Part shown: positions 33,500 through 42,794 of the stretch, piece by piece
How the letters are laid out: each line of letters starts with the position of its first letter
Position numbering within the stretch: the first letter of the stretch is position 1
NCBI RefSeq assembly: GCF_003287285.1
Contig: NZ_QMIG01000002.1
Span: forward strand, 124,001 to 188,000
Reading direction: 5' to 3'
DNA from: Phytoactinopolyspora halophila
Lineage (GTDB): Bacteria > Actinomycetota > Actinomycetes > Jiangellales > Jiangellaceae
DNA length: 64,000 nucleotides
The notes under the pieces: generated by a model
Told to the model about the DNA's origin: nothing
The model's input: the letters and a program-made list of their open reading frames with translations, nothing else
The model's database searches: none
Made by a program: the position numbers and the translations under genes

Positions 33500-34425
33500 C
33501 GGTCGTGACCGTGACGCCCAATCCTGCCCTCGATATCACCTACACCGTCGACGAGCTGCATCCCGGCCAGACGCACCGCGTACGTACCACGGCCAGCCGC
33601 CCGGGAGGCAAGGGGCTCAACGTGGCCCGGGTCCTCGATGCGCTTGGCGTGTCCGTGGCCGTGACCGGCATCGCCGGCGGGGCCGAGGGCGCGGCACTTC
33701 GCGAGCGGGCCGGTGCGCACGGATTGCGCGACACCTTCATCACCGCCGAGCTGGACACGCGCCGCACCGTGACGGTGGTAGACGACGCGACGGGCACGGC
33801 GACATCGTTCAACGAGCCCGGCCCCGCCGTGGACGCATCGACGTGGCGGCTTCTCCATGACCGGGTCGTGACACTGTGCGCCGACGCCGATGTCGTCACC
33901 GTCTCGGGAAGCCTTCCGCCCGGAGTGCCAGCCGCGGCCCTCGCCAGCCTCGTCGAGGCCGTGTCCGGCGCTGGCGTGCCCATTGTCGTCGACACGTCCG
34001 GCCCCGCGCTCCTCGCCGCCGCTCGCGCCCGGCCGTCGGCACTCAAACCGAACGCGGACGAGCTGCGCGAAGCGACCGGTATCGAGGATCTCCACCGGGC
34101 CGCCACCTGGCTGCGCCGGGAGTCCGGCGCCGCGGTCGTCGTCTCACTGGGTGCTGCCGGACTGCTCGCGGTCACCGGCGACGGCACCTGGACGGCACGG
34201 CTGCCGTCACCGGTCACGGGCAATGCGACCGGCGCCGGCGATTCTGTCGTCGCGGCGCTCGCCCGGGGCATGCAGGCGGGTTGGCGGTGGCCCGACACGC
34301 TCCGGCAGGCATGTGCGCTCTCCGCCGCCACCGTGCGCTCGCCCGTCGCCGGCGAGTTCGACGCCGCCAGCTGGCGCGCACTGGCGCCCACCATCGACGT
34401 CGAGGAGATAGAGGTCGTGGAATGA
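33496..34425 (+). CDS. PfkB-family 1-phosphofructokinase/tagatose-6-phosphate kinase
   Basis: A 309-residue LacC/FruK-type kinase. It starts TVTPNPALDITYTVDEL, has RPGGKGLNVARVL for sugar binding, and ends with the catalytic NATGAGDSVVAALARG including the Asp base. Members phosphorylate fructose 1-phosphate or tagatose 6-phosphate. In this operon tagatose 6-phosphate is the logical substrate. ATG at 33496, coupled by ATGA overlaps at both ends. Confidence 0.92.
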   Translation: MTVVTVTPNPALDITYTVDELHPGQTHRVRTTASRPGGKGLNVARVLDALGVSVAVTGIAGGAEGAALRERAGAHGLRDTFITAELDTRRTVTVVDDATGTATSFNEPGPAVDASTWRLLHDRVVTLCADADVVTVSGSLPPGVPAAALASLVEAVSGAGVPIVVDTSGPALLAAARARPSALKPNADELREATGIEDLHRAATWLRRESGAAVVVSLGAAGLLAVTGDGTWTARLPSPVTGNATGAGDSVVAALARGMQAGWRWPDTLRQACALSAATVRSPVAGEFDAASWRALAPTIDVEEIEVVE

Positions 34426-35267
34426 GCCTGACGACTACCGGCGAGATCGTGCGTCCCGCCAGCGCCGGCCGGCGCGGTGTGGGAGCGTTCAACGTCATCC
34501 TGCTCGAACACGCCGAAGCGCTCATCGCCGCAGCGGACGATGCCGGGCTTGCGGTCATCCTCCAGATCAGCGAGAACTGTGTCCGGTACCACGGCGCCCT
34601 CGCGCCTCTCGGCACGGCCACCCTCGACCTCGCTCGCCGCGCGCGCGTCCCCGTCGCGGTGCATCTCGACCACGCCACGAGCGTCGAGCTCGTGCACGAG
34701 GCCGTCGAGCTCGGCTTCAGCAGCGTCATGTACGACGGCGCGGCACTGGACTACGCGGCGAACGTGGCCCGCACCGCCGAGGTCGTGGCGCACTGCCACG
34801 AGCGCGGCGTCTCCGTCGAAGCCGAGCTGGGGGAGGTCGGCGGTAAGGACGGCGCCCACGCGCCGGGGGTGCGCACCGATCCGGGCGAGGCTCGGGCCTT
34901 CGCGCTGGATACCGGCGTGGACGCGCTGGCCGTCGCCGTCGGGAGTTCGCACGCCATGACCACACGGGAGGCCGTCCTGGACGAGAGCCTCATCCAGACG
35001 CTACACGAGTCCGTCGACGTGCCGCTCGTCCTGCACGGATCCAGTGGAGTTCCGGACGACGGGCTGGCCCGGGCCGTGCGCGCGGGAATCGCCAAGGTCA
35101 ACATCGCCACGCATCTCAACGCCGCGTTCACCCGGGCCGTTCGCGAACGACTGGCCCGGGACGAGGTCGTCGACCCCCGGACCTACATCGCCGCTGGCCG
35201 GGACGCCGTCACCACCGAGGCTGCCCGGATGATGCGGCTCCTGCACGCCGGCGCGGTTCCAGGGTGA
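34422..35267 (+). CDS. Class II ketose-bisphosphate aldolase, GatY/KbaY-like
   Basis: A 281-residue zinc-dependent aldolase. GVGAFNVILLEHAEALIAAA, VAVHLDHATS (catalytic Asp and zinc His), EAELGEVGG (Glu ligand), AVGSSHA and LVLHGSSGVPDDG (zinc histidines), and KVNIATHLNAAF are all present. It would split tagatose 1,6-bisphosphate to DHAP and glyceraldehyde 3-phosphate. It ends the operon and abuts the convergent SorC gene with no gap. Confidence 0.93.
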   Translation: MSLTTTGEIVRPASAGRRGVGAFNVILLEHAEALIAAADDAGLAVILQISENCVRYHGALAPLGTATLDLARRARVPVAVHLDHATSVELVHEAVELGFSSVMYDGAALDYAANVARTAEVVAHCHERGVSVEAELGEVGGKDGAHAPGVRTDPGEARAFALDTGVDALAVAVGSSHAMTTREAVLDESLIQTLHESVDVPLVLHGSSGVPDDGLARAVRAGIAKVNIATHLNAAFTRAVRERLARDEVVDPRTYIAAGRDAVTTEAARMMRLLHAGAVPG

Positions 35268-36194
35268 TCAATCTGGTCGATCGCCGAGCAGCCGCGCCGC
35301 GAGAAACGTGTCGGTCACGATCGAGTTCACCATTCCCGACTTCAGCACCGCGTCCACGGCCCTCGTCTTGCCCCGGCCTCCCGCCAAGGCGATGACGTCC
35401 GGAATCTTCTTCAAGGCGGTGTCGGACACCCCGATGCGCCGCTCATCCACGGCGTCGATCCGCTGACCGTCGGCCCCGACGGTCAGCGCACACGTCTCGG
35501 CCACCACGCCCCGCTGCGCCAATCGCTGCGCGTCCGCGCTGTTCAGCAGCGGATACATCTGGGAGAGCTCCGGTGTCCACGCGCCGATCGCCACGCAAGC
35601 CTTGGTGATCTTCGGGTAGTAGTTCATGGCCGACCGGATGGCCGGGTGATTGCGCAGCGTCTGCGCGGTGTGCACGTCGGGCACGATGTACGGCGCGTAG
35701 ATCGGAAAGACCCGGCCACCGTTGACCTCGCTGATCACCCGGGTGATGTCCGTGGCCGTCTGGCCGATGACGCCTGCCATGCCGGTGAGCTGCACGACAT
35801 CGCACCGTTCCAGGCTGTGTAGTTGCCTGGCCATCGAGGCGAGGGTACGGCCACAGTCGACACCGAGGACATCGTCGCGGGTGACGATCTCGCTGAGCAA
35901 CGCGCTCGCCACCTGGCCGATGCCGTGGTGTACGTGCACCTCGTCCGGGGTCTCCGCGGCGAGGGCGCGGCGCAGGCCGTACTTCACCCGCAGGGCTTCG
36001 GACAGCTCGTAGTCGATGCCGCCGCGCGCCTGGATCTCGATCCGGACGATGCCCTCGTCCAGCGCGGTCTGCAGGAGCCGTCCCACCTTGTACCGGGAGA
36101 TGCCGCGTTCCTTCGCGATGTCCACCTTCGACACGCCGTCGAGATAGTGCCGGCGCGCGATCGACACGAGCATGGCGTGCTGCTCCGGACCCAT
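35268..36194 (-). CDS. SorC family sugar-sensing transcriptional regulator
   Basis: A 308-residue SorC/DeoR-type protein. HTH at residues 14-45 (YLDGVSKVDIAKERGISRYK, then VGRLLQTALDEGIVRI). The sugar-phosphate-binding domain has DDVLGVDCGRTLASMARQL, VVQLTGMAGV, ACVAIGAWTPELSQMYPLL and the C-terminal VIALAGGRGKTRAVDAVLKS. It is divergent from the dehydrogenase operon and is its likely regulator; effectors of this family are phosphorylated sugars or polyols. Confidence 0.92.
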   Translation of the reverse strand: MGPEQHAMLVSIARRHYLDGVSKVDIAKERGISRYKVGRLLQTALDEGIVRIEIQARGGIDYELSEALRVKYGLRRALAAETPDEVHVHHGIGQVASALLSEIVTRDDVLGVDCGRTLASMARQLHSLERCDVVQLTGMAGVIGQTATDITRVISEVNGGRVFPIYAPYIVPDVHTAQTLRNHPAIRSAMNYYPKITKACVAIGAWTPELSQMYPLLNSADAQRLAQRGVVAETCALTVGADGQRIDAVDERRIGVSDTALKKIPDVIALAGGRGKTRAVDAVLKSGMVNSIVTDTFLAARLLGDRPD

Positions 36195-36248
36195 GACACC
36201 CTCCTCGGCTCACTCGACCCTCCGGCTCTGCACATATGAGCACACCGC

Positions 36249-36278
36249 TTGACGTTTGTGCAAACCGATGTCGATACT
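36249..36278 (+). promoter_or_regulatory. Promoter and SorC-type palindrome
   Basis: TTGACG (36249-36254) and GATACT (36273-36278) are 18 bp apart on the plus strand, and the palindrome GTTTGTGCAAAC (36254-36265) lies between them. The start codon of the dehydrogenase gene is at 36345. The arrangement fits a promoter controlled by the divergently encoded SorC protein. Confidence 0.5.
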
Positions 36279-36344
36279 CGCCGTCGCATTGCCACCGAAA
36301 CGGGCGAAGCCGCGTTGACACGGCATCGACGAGAGGAGCGCCAC

Positions 36345-37400
36345 ATGGACGAGCCCGCACCCGCCCGTGCACTTCCGGAGCGCATGCGTGCGAGCGTGCT
36401 GACGGGGAGGCTCGAACTCGGCGTCGAGGAACGGCCCGTCCCGGCGCCGTCGCCCGGCGACGTCCTCATCAACGTCGAGGCCGTGGGAGTGTGCGGCTCG
36501 GACGTGCACTATTACCGGGAGGGCCGGCTCGGCGACTTCGTCGTGGAGGCTCCCCTGATCCTCGGGCACGAGGCTTCCGGCCGGATCGCGGGCGTGGGTC
36601 CAGGCGTCGACGCCTCCCGCATCGGGCAGCGCGTGGCCATCGAACCGCAACGCCCCTGTCACACGTGCTGGCAGTGCCTCTCCGGGCGATACAACCTCTG
36701 CCCCCGCATGGAGTTCTACGCGACGCCGCCCATCGACGGCGCCTTCGCCGAATACGTCACCGCACCCGCCCTCTTCGCGCACGCCGTTCCGGACGGGATC
36801 ACTGCCGAGGCCGCAGCCCTTCTCGAACCGCTGTCCGTCGCCATCGCCAGCGCGCGCAAGGCAGGCGTCACACCCGGCGCGCGAGTGCTGATCGCCGGCG
36901 CGGGGCCGATCGGCGTCATCACTGCCCAGACCGCCCGCGCATTCGGCGCCCGCGAAGTGATCATCACCGATCCCGTGGCGCCGCGCCGGGACCGCGCGAA
37001 GCGTTACGGCGCCACCACCGCCATCGACCCGACGGCCGAGGACATTACCGGCCTTGGCCTCGCTGTCGACGCCTTCATCGAGGCCAGCGGCGCGCCATCG
37101 GCGGTCATGTCGGGGATACGCTGCGTGCGCCCGGCCGGCACGGCGGTACTCGTCGGCCTCGGCGAGGCCGAACTCGTCCTTCCGGTTTCCACCATCCAGG
37201 ATCGCGAGATCACCGTCACCGGCGTCTTCCGCTACACCGACACCTGGCCGCTGGCCGCGCACCTCGTCGCCTCCGGGCAGGTGGAGCTCGACTCGATGGT
37301 GACCGGCCGCTACGACCTCGACCACGTCGCCGACGCGCTCGACAGCGACGCCGATCCGCAGAGCCTGAAATCCATCGTGTATCCCGGAAAGGAGTCCTGA
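36345..37400 (+). CDS. Zinc-dependent polyol dehydrogenase, sorbitol/L-iditol dehydrogenase-like
   Basis: A 351-residue MDR protein: GVCGSDVHYYREG with zinc ligand C50, GHE at 74-76, the four-Cys structural-zinc loop PCHTCWQCLSGRYNLCPRME, and Rossmann motif IAGAGPIGVITAQ. VHYY is characteristic of sorbitol/xylitol dehydrogenases, which oxidise a polyol to a ketose with NAD. GAGAGGAG precedes the ATG at 36345. It is the first gene of the SorC-divergent operon, with a one-base overlap to the next SDR. Confidence 0.88.
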   Translation: MDEPAPARALPERMRASVLTGRLELGVEERPVPAPSPGDVLINVEAVGVCGSDVHYYREGRLGDFVVEAPLILGHEASGRIAGVGPGVDASRIGQRVAIEPQRPCHTCWQCLSGRYNLCPRMEFYATPPIDGAFAEYVTAPALFAHAVPDGITAEAAALLEPLSVAIASARKAGVTPGARVLIAGAGPIGVITAQTARAFGAREVIITDPVAPRRDRAKRYGATTAIDPTAEDITGLGLAVDAFIEASGAPSAVMSGIRCVRPAGTAVLVGLGEAELVLPVSTIQDREITVTGVFRYTDTWPLAAHLVASGQVELDSMVTGRYDLDHVADALDSDADPQSLKSIVYPGKES

Positions 37401-38164
37401 TGCCCTATCACGCCTTCGACCTGACCGGGCGCAGGGCACTCGTCACGGGCGGCAACCAGGGTCTGGGCAAGGCCATCGCCGTCGCGCTCGCGCAATCCGG
37501 CGCCCGGGTAGCCGTGGCTGCCCGCAATGCCCAGCGCACCGCCGAGTTCGTCACCGAGGCACGCGCCGGAGGTCTGGACGTCACCGGCATCGAAGCCGAC
37601 CTCACCGACGACGCTGCGATCGAGCGGATGACCGGCGAGGCGATCGCGACTCTGGGTGCCCTGGACATCCTGGTGAACAACGCCGGCATCTGCTTTCACG
37701 CCGAGTCCTGGGACGTCACCGACGAGGAATGGAACGCCGTCTTCGACCTCAACGTGCGCGCCCTGTGGAAAGCTACCGTGGCGGCCGGCCGCCACATGCG
37801 CACGGCGGGTCACGGTTCGATCGTGAACATCGGCTCCATTTCCGGGCTGATCGTGAACCGCCCGCAGATGCAGCCCGCCTACAACTCGTCCAAGGCAGCC
37901 GTGCACCAGCTGACCAAGTCGCTGGCCGCCGAGTGGGCACCGCACAACATCCGCGTCAACGCGGTCGCTCCCGGATACATCAAGACGGACATGGCGCCGG
38001 TGGACGATCCCCGGTTCACGCCCTACTGGATCGACGACGCGCCGATGCAACGCTGCGCGCTGCCCGAAGAGATCGCTCCCAGCGTCGTCTTTCTCGCCAG
38101 CGAGGCCGCGAGCTTCATTACCGGTTCGGTTCTCGTCGCCGATGGGGGGTACACGCTGTGGTGA
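37400..38164 (+). CDS. Short-chain dehydrogenase/reductase
   Basis: A 254-residue classical SDR. TGGNQGLGKAIAVAL is the cofactor motif, NNAG is present, the catalytic S-Y-K are in SISGLI and AYNSSKAAVHQ, and VLVADGGYTLW closes the protein. Similar enzymes act on gluconate, mannitol or other sugar alcohols. AAGGAG precedes the ATG, which shares one base with the previous stop. Its place beside a sorbitol-type dehydrogenase suggests successive oxidations in one pathway. Confidence 0.88.
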   Translation: MPYHAFDLTGRRALVTGGNQGLGKAIAVALAQSGARVAVAARNAQRTAEFVTEARAGGLDVTGIEADLTDDAAIERMTGEAIATLGALDILVNNAGICFHAESWDVTDEEWNAVFDLNVRALWKATVAAGRHMRTAGHGSIVNIGSISGLIVNRPQMQPAYNSSKAAVHQLTKSLAAEWAPHNIRVNAVAPGYIKTDMAPVDDPRFTPYWIDDAPMQRCALPEEIAPSVVFLASEAASFITGSVLVADGGYTLW

Positions 38165-38192
38165 CCATGACGAACGTCGTGGCGGTGAGGCC

Positions 38193-39752
38193 ATGAGCCC
38201 GCCGATTCTGGAATGCCGCGACATCGAGAAATTCTTCAGCGGAATCCCCGTCCTCAGCGGCGTGTCCCTGCAGCTCGAACTCGGCACCGTCACCGCGCTG
38301 GCCGGCGAGAACGGTGCCGGCAAATCAACGCTCATGAAGATCGCAAGCGGGCAGTACCACGCCGACGCCGGCAGCATCCACGTCCGGGGTGAACAGCTTC
38401 CCGATGGGGACATCCGCGCCGCGCAACGAAGCGGCGTGGCGATCGTGCCGCAGGAGCTGGCAGCGATCGAACACATGACGGTATACGAGAACCTCTTCGT
38501 CGGGCGCGAGATCAAGACGAAGCTGGGGCTTCTCGATCGCCGGGCGATGGCACGCGAAGCGGCCGAGATGCTGTCCGTCTTCGGTGTCGACATCGATCCG
38601 GGACAGCGCATGGGCACGCTGCCGGTCGGCATGCAGCAGATCGTCGAGATCGTCAAGAACTCCAGCCGAGGCGCACGCGTCCTCCTGCTGGACGAGCCAA
38701 GCTCCGCCATCGCCGATCGGGAGATCGAGGGGCTCTACCGCGTCGTCCGGCGGTTGCGCGACCAGGGCGTGGCAATGGTGTTCACCACCCACAAGATGGG
38801 TGAGATCCGCTCCCTCGCGGACCGGATCGTCGTCCTTCGCGACGGTCGGATGATCATGGATTCCCCCATCCGGGAGACCACCGACGACGACATCGTCACC
38901 GCGATGATCGGGCGCGAGCTCGACGATCTCTTCCCTCCGATGCAACCCACCGGCGAGGAGACCGTGCTCCAGGTCGACGATCTGCACGTCGAGGGGGCGC
39001 CAGAACCGGTGTCGCTCTCCGTGCAGCGGGGCGAGATTCTCGGCCTCGCCGGGCTCGTCGGCGCGGGCCGGACCGAGCTGATCGAGGCAATCTTCGGTGT
39101 CCGGCCCACCGAATCGGGCACGATCCGGGTCGCGGGCAAGCGCGTGCGCCGCGGCCGTCCGACCGAGTCTATCGCGTCCGGCATGGCGCTGGTGCCGGAG
39201 GACCGCAAGGCAAGCGGGGCCATCCTGAGCATGAACGTCCTGGACAACGGGACACTTCCACGCGTCGGGCAGTTCAACGTCGCGGGCTGGCTACGCCAGC
39301 GGGCACGGCGGCGCGACGTCGAGAGGGCGATGGAATCGGTGCACCTGCGCAGCCGCGGGCTCTCCCAGGACGTCGGGACGCTGTCGGGAGGAAACCAGCA
39401 GAAGGTTGTCCTGGCACGCTGGCTCACCGGCCACGTCGACGTCCTGCTGCTCGACGAGCCGACCCGCGGCGTCGACATCGGCGCCCGCTCCGAGATCTAC
39501 CGCATCATTTCCACCCTCGCCGCCGAAGGCATGGCCGTGATCATGGCCTCGTCCGACATGGTCGAGGTGCTCGGCATGTCACATCGGGCGCTGGTGATGC
39601 GCGAGGGCGGCATCGCCGGGGAACTGGACCGTACCCAGCTTGACCGCGACGACGTGCAAGACGTCATCTTCCGGCTCGCATCGGGCCTCGACGGCCCCGA
39701 CGGCGACGACGGTTCGACCCCTGTGACAGCGGTACAGGAGGAGACACTGTGA
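38193..39752 (+). CDS. Sugar ABC transporter ATP-binding protein, two ABC domains
   Basis: A 519-residue RbsA/AraG-type ATPase with two cassettes. The first has AGENGAGKSTLMKI and VLLLDEPSSAIADRE; its signature region TLPVGMQQIVEI is degenerate. The second starts after residue 255 with GLAGLVGAGRTELIEAIF, has the normal signature LSGGNQQK and VLLLDEPTRGVD. Such asymmetry is normal for CUT2 ATPases. ATG at 38193 with GGTGAGG upstream. It powers the permease and binding protein that follow. Confidence 0.93.
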   Translation: MSPPILECRDIEKFFSGIPVLSGVSLQLELGTVTALAGENGAGKSTLMKIASGQYHADAGSIHVRGEQLPDGDIRAAQRSGVAIVPQELAAIEHMTVYENLFVGREIKTKLGLLDRRAMAREAAEMLSVFGVDIDPGQRMGTLPVGMQQIVEIVKNSSRGARVLLLDEPSSAIADREIEGLYRVVRRLRDQGVAMVFTTHKMGEIRSLADRIVVLRDGRMIMDSPIRETTDDDIVTAMIGRELDDLFPPMQPTGEETVLQVDDLHVEGAPEPVSLSVQRGEILGLAGLVGAGRTELIEAIFGVRPTESGTIRVAGKRVRRGRPTESIASGMALVPEDRKASGAILSMNVLDNGTLPRVGQFNVAGWLRQRARRRDVERAMESVHLRSRGLSQDVGTLSGGNQQKVVLARWLTGHVDVLLLDEPTRGVDIGARSEIYRIISTLAAEGMAVIMASSDMVEVLGMSHRALVMREGGIAGELDRTQLDRDDVQDVIFRLASGLDGPDGDDGSTPVTAVQEETL

Positions 39753-40756
39753 CTCTCACCAACCAGGACCAGCCACCCACGTCGTCGCCGGGCCGTCTCG
39801 ATGAATGGCTGAACGGGACGCGGATCCGCGCGCTGCTGATCCGGCGCGCCATGTTGCTCGTCATGCTGCTGGTCATCGCGTACTTCAGTTACCGCAGCGC
39901 CCGTTTCGCCACGCTGGACAACGTCCAATCCATCCTCGTGGCGGCCGCACCGTTCGCCCTGATCGCGCTGGGTCAGACGCTGGTGATCCTCACCGGGGGC
40001 ATCGATCTGTCCGTCGGCAGTGTCATCGCGGTCGCGGCGATGACGTCCGCGAGCGTGGCCATGGCCAATCCCGGACAGGTCTGGCTGACCGTGCTCTCCG
40101 CCATGGCCGTGGGCGCGCTGGCGGGTTCGATCAACGGCCTCCTCGTGTCCAGGCTAGACGTGCCGCCGTTCATCGCTACCCTCGGGATGCTGACCGCCGG
40201 ATCGGGAGTCGCCTACGCGATCGGCGGCGGCGCACCGATCAACGGGTTGCCGTCCGAGTTCGGTGACATCGCCAACACCAGGATCTTCGGCCTCCAGATA
40301 CCGGTGATCCTCATGATCGTCGGGATTCTCGGGCTGGGCGTGATGATGCGCAACACCTCGTACGGGATGCGCGTCTACGCCGTCGGCGGCAACCGCTCGG
40401 CGGCGGAGATCGCCGGAGTCGACACCCGCAACATCCTGTTCAGCGTGTACGCGATCAGCGGCCTGCTCGCAGGGCTGTCCGGGGTGATGCTCGCATCACG
40501 GGTCATCTCGGGCCCGCCGTCCCTGGGGGTCGGTTACGAGCTGGACGCCATCGCTGCCGTGGTGATCGGTGGGGCCAGTCTCATGGGCGGTCGCGGCAGC
40601 ATCTGGGGAACCGCGCTCGGGCTGTTCCTCATCCAGACCCTGAACAACGGGCTCGACCTGCTCCTCGTGCCCGCGTACTGGCAAGACGTCATCAAGGGGG
40701 CGCTCATCGTCGCGGCTGTCGCCGTGGATGTGTGGTCGGTCAAACGACGAACCTGA
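39749..40756 (+). CDS. Sugar ABC transporter permease, RbsC-like
   Basis: A 335-residue CUT2 permease with 9-10 membrane segments. LTGGIDLSVGSVIAVAAMTS, YAVGGNRSAAEIAGVDTRNI and GGRGSIWGTALGLFLIQTLN are family signatures. The GTG start at 39749 overlaps the ATPase stop as GTGA. It would import the substrate of this operon, probably a pentitol, hexitol or pentose. Confidence 0.93.
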   Translation: MTLTNQDQPPTSSPGRLDEWLNGTRIRALLIRRAMLLVMLLVIAYFSYRSARFATLDNVQSILVAAAPFALIALGQTLVILTGGIDLSVGSVIAVAAMTSASVAMANPGQVWLTVLSAMAVGALAGSINGLLVSRLDVPPFIATLGMLTAGSGVAYAIGGGAPINGLPSEFGDIANTRIFGLQIPVILMIVGILGLGVMMRNTSYGMRVYAVGGNRSAAEIAGVDTRNILFSVYAISGLLAGLSGVMLASRVISGPPSLGVGYELDAIAAVVIGGASLMGGRGSIWGTALGLFLIQTLNNGLDLLLVPAYWQDVIKGALIVAAVAVDVWSVKRRT

Positions 40757-40868
40757 CGCCGCCAGAAGACGTCGGCGGAAGACGTCACCGGAAGGCATCG
40801 CCCGGACCTGGCCCCTTCCGCCGTGATTCACCCCTACCAAACCGGTCCCAACTGCAAAGGAGTTCACC

Positions 40869-41927
40869 GTGTCTCGTCTCACTCATGTCGCGGTCGGCAC
40901 CGCCTTCCTCTCACTCGCCCTCGCCGGCTGCGGTGCCGGCGACCCCAACGCCGACACCGCGTCCACCGGCGACGATGAGCAAGAACAGATTCGCGTCGGC
41001 GTCACCGTGTACAACATGTCGTCCTTCATCACCGAAGGACAGGAGGGCATGGAGACCTACGCCGAAGCGAACAACATCGAACTGCTGTGGAACAGCGCCG
41101 ACGACGACGTCAGCATCCAGGCGGACCACGTCGATCAGTACGTCAATGCAGGGGTCGACGCCATCATCGTCGTACCGGTTCAGGCCGATTCTCTCCAGCC
41201 CCAGATCAATGCGGCGAACGAGGCCGACATCCCGATACTCGCCGTCAACGCCCAGCTCGATAGCGACGACCTGGCCGCCAGCGTCCAGCCCGACGACGTC
41301 CACGCCGGCGCCCAGCAGATGGAGATGATGGCCGAGGAGCTCGACGGGGAAGGCAACATCGTGATCCTGCAGGGTCCCCTCGGCGGATCCGGCGAGATGA
41401 ACCGCACCAAGGGCAACGACCAGGTGTTGGAGGAATACCCCGACATCGAGGTGCTGGCCCGCGAGACCGCCAACTGGAGCCGCAACGAAGCGGTCAACCG
41501 CATGAACAACTGGATCTCGGCGTTCGGTGACGACATCGACGGCGTCGTCGCGCAGAACGACGACATGGGCCTCGGCGCCCTGCAGGCCCTGCGCGAGGCC
41601 GGAATGGACGACATCCCGATCGTCGGCATCGACGGTATCGAGGACGGGCTCGCCGCTGTGAAGGACGGCGACATGATCGGCACATCACTGCAGAATGGCG
41701 CCGTCGAGCTCGCCGCGGGCCTGGCCGTCGCGGAGCGGATCGTCCGCGGTGAGGACGTCGACCGGGAGCCGGTCTACGTCATGCCGGCCATCACCCAGGA
41801 GAACGTCGACGTGGCGATGGAACACGTCGTCACCGAGCGGGAGGCCTTCCTCGAGGACCTGCCCGAGCTCACCGACCAGAACCTCGAAACGGGCGACATC
41901 GCCTACGAAGATCTCCCCGGCCAGTGA
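40869..41927 (+). CDS. Sugar ABC transporter substrate-binding lipoprotein, RbsB-like
   Basis: A 352-residue lipoprotein with lipobox LAGC (Cys about residue 18) and a type 1 binding-protein fold: [59 protein letters not shown] and [30 protein letters not shown] precedes the GTG start. It gives specificity to the upstream ATPase and permease. The substrate is not apparent. Confidence 0.93.
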   Translation: MSRLTHVAVGTAFLSLALAGCGAGDPNADTASTGDDEQEQIRVGVTVYNMSSFITEGQEGMETYAEANNIELLWNSADDDVSIQADHVDQYVNAGVDAIIVVPVQADSLQPQINAANEADIPILAVNAQLDSDDLAASVQPDDVHAGAQQMEMMAEELDGEGNIVILQGPLGGSGEMNRTKGNDQVLEEYPDIEVLARETANWSRNEAVNRMNNWISAFGDDIDGVVAQNDDMGLGALQALREAGMDDIPIVGIDGIEDGLAAVKDGDMIGTSLQNGAVELAAGLAVAERIVRGEDVDREPVYVMPAITQENVDVAMEHVVTEREAFLEDLPELTDQNLETGDIAYEDLPGQ

Positions 41928-41947
41928 ACGACACGAGGACTCGTGGG

Positions 41948-42682
41948 ATGAACACTCGAAACAACAGGGTCACGGTCGTCACTGGCGGAGCATCCGGCAT
42001 CGGTGCCGCCATCGTCGAGGCGATGGCGGCACCGGGCTCGCCCGTCGTCGTGCTGGATCGGGACGTCAGCGACGCTCCCCAGCCAGCCGATGCGGCCGGC
42101 CCACATGCCGTGCGCTGCGATATCACCGATCCAGACGCGGTATCCGCCGCAGTCCAGCAGGTGAACGAGGGGTGGGGACCTGTAGGCGTACTCGTCAACT
42201 GCGCAGGTGTCGCCTCGATCGCACCCGCGCTCGATCTCGAGCTCGCCGGATGGGAACAGACGCTGCGCGTGAACCTCACCGGCACGTTCCTGATGTCGCA
42301 GGCCGTCGCGCCCCAGATGATCGAGCAGGGGTCCGGGCGCATCATCAACATCGCCTCGCAAGCGGCCACCGTCGCGCTGCACGATCACGCGGCGTATGCG
42401 GCGTCGAAGGCGGGAGTCGTCGGGCTCACCAAGGTCCTGGCTCTGGAGTGGGGCGGCTCGGGTATCACCGTCAACGCCGTGTCGCCGACCGTCGTTCTCA
42501 CCGAGCTGAGCAAGCCGATCTGGGAGAACCCCGGCGGCGACGCGCTCAAGGCCCAGATCCCGGCGGGGCGGTTCGCGCAACCGCACGAGATCGCCGCGAC
42601 CGTGGCCTTCCTGGCCTCCGACGAAGCGGCGATGATCAACGGAGTGGATCTCCTGGTCGACGGTGGATACACCATCCGCTGA
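41948..42682 (+). CDS. Short-chain dehydrogenase/reductase
   Basis: A 244-residue classical SDR: TGGASGIGAAIVEAM, NCAGVAS, catalytic Ser in IASQAATV, AYAASKAGVVGLTKV with Tyr and Lys, and VDLLVDGGYTIR. It resembles polyol or D-threitol/galactitol dehydrogenases as well as many others. ATG at 41948 with GAGGAC seven bases away. Last gene of the SorC-linked operon; its product may take the imported polyol to a ketose. Confidence 0.88.
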   Translation: MNTRNNRVTVVTGGASGIGAAIVEAMAAPGSPVVVLDRDVSDAPQPADAAGPHAVRCDITDPDAVSAAVQQVNEGWGPVGVLVNCAGVASIAPALDLELAGWEQTLRVNLTGTFLMSQAVAPQMIEQGSGRIINIASQAATVALHDHAAYAASKAGVVGLTKVLALEWGGSGITVNAVSPTVVLTELSKPIWENPGGDALKAQIPAGRFAQPHEIAATVAFLASDEAAMINGVDLLVDGGYTIR

Positions 42683-42716
42683 GCCGTACTCGCCGCCACT
42701 GTCCCAGCCGTACTGG

Positions 42717-42766
42717 GTTTTCTCGGGCCGTACCACGTCTACAGCCGTGTTACGGCCGGAGAAAAC
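42717..42766. terminator. Bidirectional terminator hairpin
   Basis: GTTTTCTCGGGCCGTA (42717-42732) pairs with TACGGCCGGAGAAAAC (42751-42766) with one mismatch. The T-rich and A-rich outer ends give short U-runs on both strands. It separates the polyol operon from the convergent serpin gene. Confidence 0.7.
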
Positions 42767-42794
42767 GTACCAAACATGATCATTCGGAAGGTGG

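Noticed and set aside
36236-38164. Open frame of 642 codons spanning the dehydrogenase and SDR genes
   Set aside because: Its first part is an out-of-frame, arginine-rich shadow of the MDR gene; only the portion from 37400 is a real protein.
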